Of a stretch of DNA of 64,000 nucleotides, positions 62,376 through 64,000 are shown piece by piece. Each line of letters starts with the position of its first letter. Position 1 is the first letter of the stretch. The notes under the pieces were generated by a model. The model searched no databases and had not been told where the DNA came from. It saw only the letters and a program-made list of their open reading frames with translations. The stretch spans positions 25,046,622 to 25,110,621 of the forward strand of contig NC_089782.1 in assembly GCF_040412425.1 (NCBI RefSeq). Reading direction: 5' to 3'. This DNA comes from Macrobrachium rosenbergii (lineage: Eukaryota; Arthropoda; Malacostraca; Decapoda; Palaemonidae). Made by a program: the position numbers and the translations under genes.

Positions 62376-62482
62376 AAGGATCTCATTCAAACATGATAAT
62401 GCAGACTGTTTGTCCAAGAAAGCTTGTAACTTAATAAATACTCCATTAGATACCATCCAGTTTGAATGAGGTCCTTTTAGTA
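62376..62482. repeat. Short inverted repeat beside (TA)n
   Basis: AAAGGATCTCATTCAAAC (62375-62392) is inverted as GTTTGAATGAGGTCCTTTT (62459-62478). Confidence 0.75.
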
Positions 62483-62758
62483 ATTCTACTAACGCACAGA
62501 ACAATTGTGTATGTGATAAAGTTAATAAATTGTATATATATATATAACCTTAAATAGATAAAAGTATAGAAAAGTACGTATCTTTATCTGTTCATGTTTT
62601 AGCATTATACGTCAGGATTAATAGAGGACTCTGTTAATCCTGTTATACGTGATGAATCCCGGATTTTTCTAACCTTCTGTAATTTGGGACGTGAGGTTAT
62701 GAATAACTTAAGATCTTCTGCTTAAAGCGATAATCGAAAATCCCGAGGTTATCTTTAC

Positions 62759-63053
62759 TCCCCGTAGATGGGTAGTGCCGTCAGTGCACCTCATGCGGTG
62801 CACTGTAGGCATTACTTAAGGTTCTTTGCTGCGTCCCTTCGGCCCCTATGCAAATCCTTTCATTCCTTTTACTGCACCTCCGTTCATATTATCTTTCCTC
62901 CATCTTGCTATCCATCCTCTCCTAACGATTGTTTCACAGTGCAACTACGAGGCTTTCCTCCTGTTACACCTTTCAAACTTACCTAGTCGCAATTTCCTTT
63001 CCAGCGCTGAATGACCTCATTGATCCTAGTGCTTGGCCTTTGGCCTAAACTCT
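62759..63053 (-). mobile_element. Family A repeat, copy 4
   Basis: Minus-strand copy: from TTTAGGCCAAAGGCCAAGC at 63053 down to the palindrome AGTGCACCGCATGAGGTGCA (62799-62780) and GACGGCACTA. It lies upstream of the right cuticle gene in the same relative orientation as copy 2 upstream of the left gene. Confidence 0.88.
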
Positions 63054-63213
63054 ATATTACATTCCATTCTACGTAATATATATCGTGGTCATTATTTTGT
63101 AATTCCAGTGATTTAGGAAATTTTACGTGGGCTTTTATTAGGGTGATTGTTTTATTTTTGGAGCAAACTAATGTCTTTTCCCAGCCTATGCCAGAAGATT
63201 TCAAGACAAGAAG

Positions 63214-63597
63214 AAATTGTGCTGTTTCTTGGCAACACCGAGTTTTCTGTACAGCCGCCACAGAGTATAATTGCCGCCCACCAAAATAGATCTATCTTCG
63301 GTGGTCTCGGTATACGCTGCATGAGCCGCCGTTCAATAAACTTTCATAACGGCCCGGTGGTGGCCTGTCCTATATCGTTGCCAGAAGCATAATTATGGCT
63401 AACTTTAACCTTAATAAATAAAACTACTGAGGGCAGAGGGCCGCAATTTGAATATTGATGATTGGGGTGGATGATCAACATACCAATCTGCATTCCCTAG
63501 CCTCAGCAGTTTTTAAAATCTGAGGGCGGACAGAAAACGTGCGGACGGACAGACAAAGCCGGCACAATAGTTTCCTTTTACAGAAAACTAAAAAAGG
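63214..63597 (+). mobile_element. Family B repeat, copy 3
   Basis: Carries both hairpins: GCCCACCAAAATAGATCTAT..CTTCGGTGGTC at 63274-63305 and the ACTACTGAGGGCAGAGGG / CCCTAGCCTCAGCAGT stem at 63423-63512. Inverted ends GTTTTCTGTA / TACAGAAAAC are intact. Confidence 0.88.
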
Positions 63598-64000
63598 GTG
63601 GAAGGGAAGGCCTTAATGAAGAACAAACCGATAGACCTTCAACCTCTTCAAGAAAGAAAGACTATAGAAGTCAGAAGAAAAAAATACAGAAATAAAGAGA
63701 TAATTCCAGAGCTAGACACTGGAAAAAAAGAACAAGTCACGAACGTGTGTATGTGTATTTTACCTTTCATATTAGTTAGTCTCGAGAGAGGATTAAGCGC
63801 GGGTAGCATTATGTAATAAGGGTCTTACTGTCAGACGCCTGTTTAGTTGTAACCGTGGTTAAATTCCTGCCGGATTATACTGAGGTTAATCTATCTCCTT
63901 TATCTGGTTACGTAATCAAGGAGTGGAGATGAAAAGACTTTTCATTTTTTATATAATCTTTTATTTGACCGTTTTATTCTTCTGTGCGTTTGATAGTTTT
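63598..64000. other. No gene seen
   Basis: AT-rich sequence to the window edge. The short open frame at 63598-63816 has no recognisable motif. Confidence 0.4.

Overview
This is nuclear DNA from an animal, most likely a decapod crustacean. Genes are split by GT-AG introns. Long (TA)n, (GA)n and (AAT)n microsatellites fill much of the right two thirds. Several short interspersed repeat families recur, and two genes encode RR-type cuticle proteins with the arthrodial-membrane style tail ([11 protein letters not shown]). I cannot name the species.

Layout. 1-4859 (+) holds the last six coding exons of CTP synthase, carrying the whole glutamine amidotransferase half with its Cys-His-Glu triad. 6.8-7.9 kb holds a decayed DIRS-like reverse transcriptase/RNase H. 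8761-20384 (-) is a complete six-exon Hakai/CBLL1 gene, a RING E3 ligase and member of the m6A writer complex, predicted at 462 aa. It converges on CTP synthase, and one intron carries a Tigger/pogo-like MITE and a hairpin MITE. 24448-26031 (+) is a small two-TM membrane protein of about 103 aa that I do not recognise; a 28-bp minisatellite of about 840 bp runs directly into its splice acceptor. 37252-38958 (+) and 61188-61818 (-) are two inverted copies of one RR-1 cuticle gene. Exon 2 is identical in both by eye, but the left copy has a net 5-nt loss in exon 3 that destroys its C-terminal tail.

The rest, 26-64 kb, is repeat-dominated. It holds four copies of a ~300-bp family A, three copies of a hairpin-bearing family B, a pair of family C copies, tRNA-related SINEs, two tandem Penelope-like fragments with a GIY-YIG remnant, an RTE-like RT fragment, a hAT MITE with a perfect 8-bp target duplication, and many foldback palindromes.

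The genes do not form a pathway: CTP synthase makes CTP, Hakai acts in ubiquitylation and RNA methylation, and the cuticle proteins build exoskeleton. I see no convincing new multi-gene system. The most notable signals are the cuticle pair (exon conservation against unrelated flanks), family B and other conserved hairpins, the minisatellite-embedded splice site, and the uncharacterised two-TM protein.
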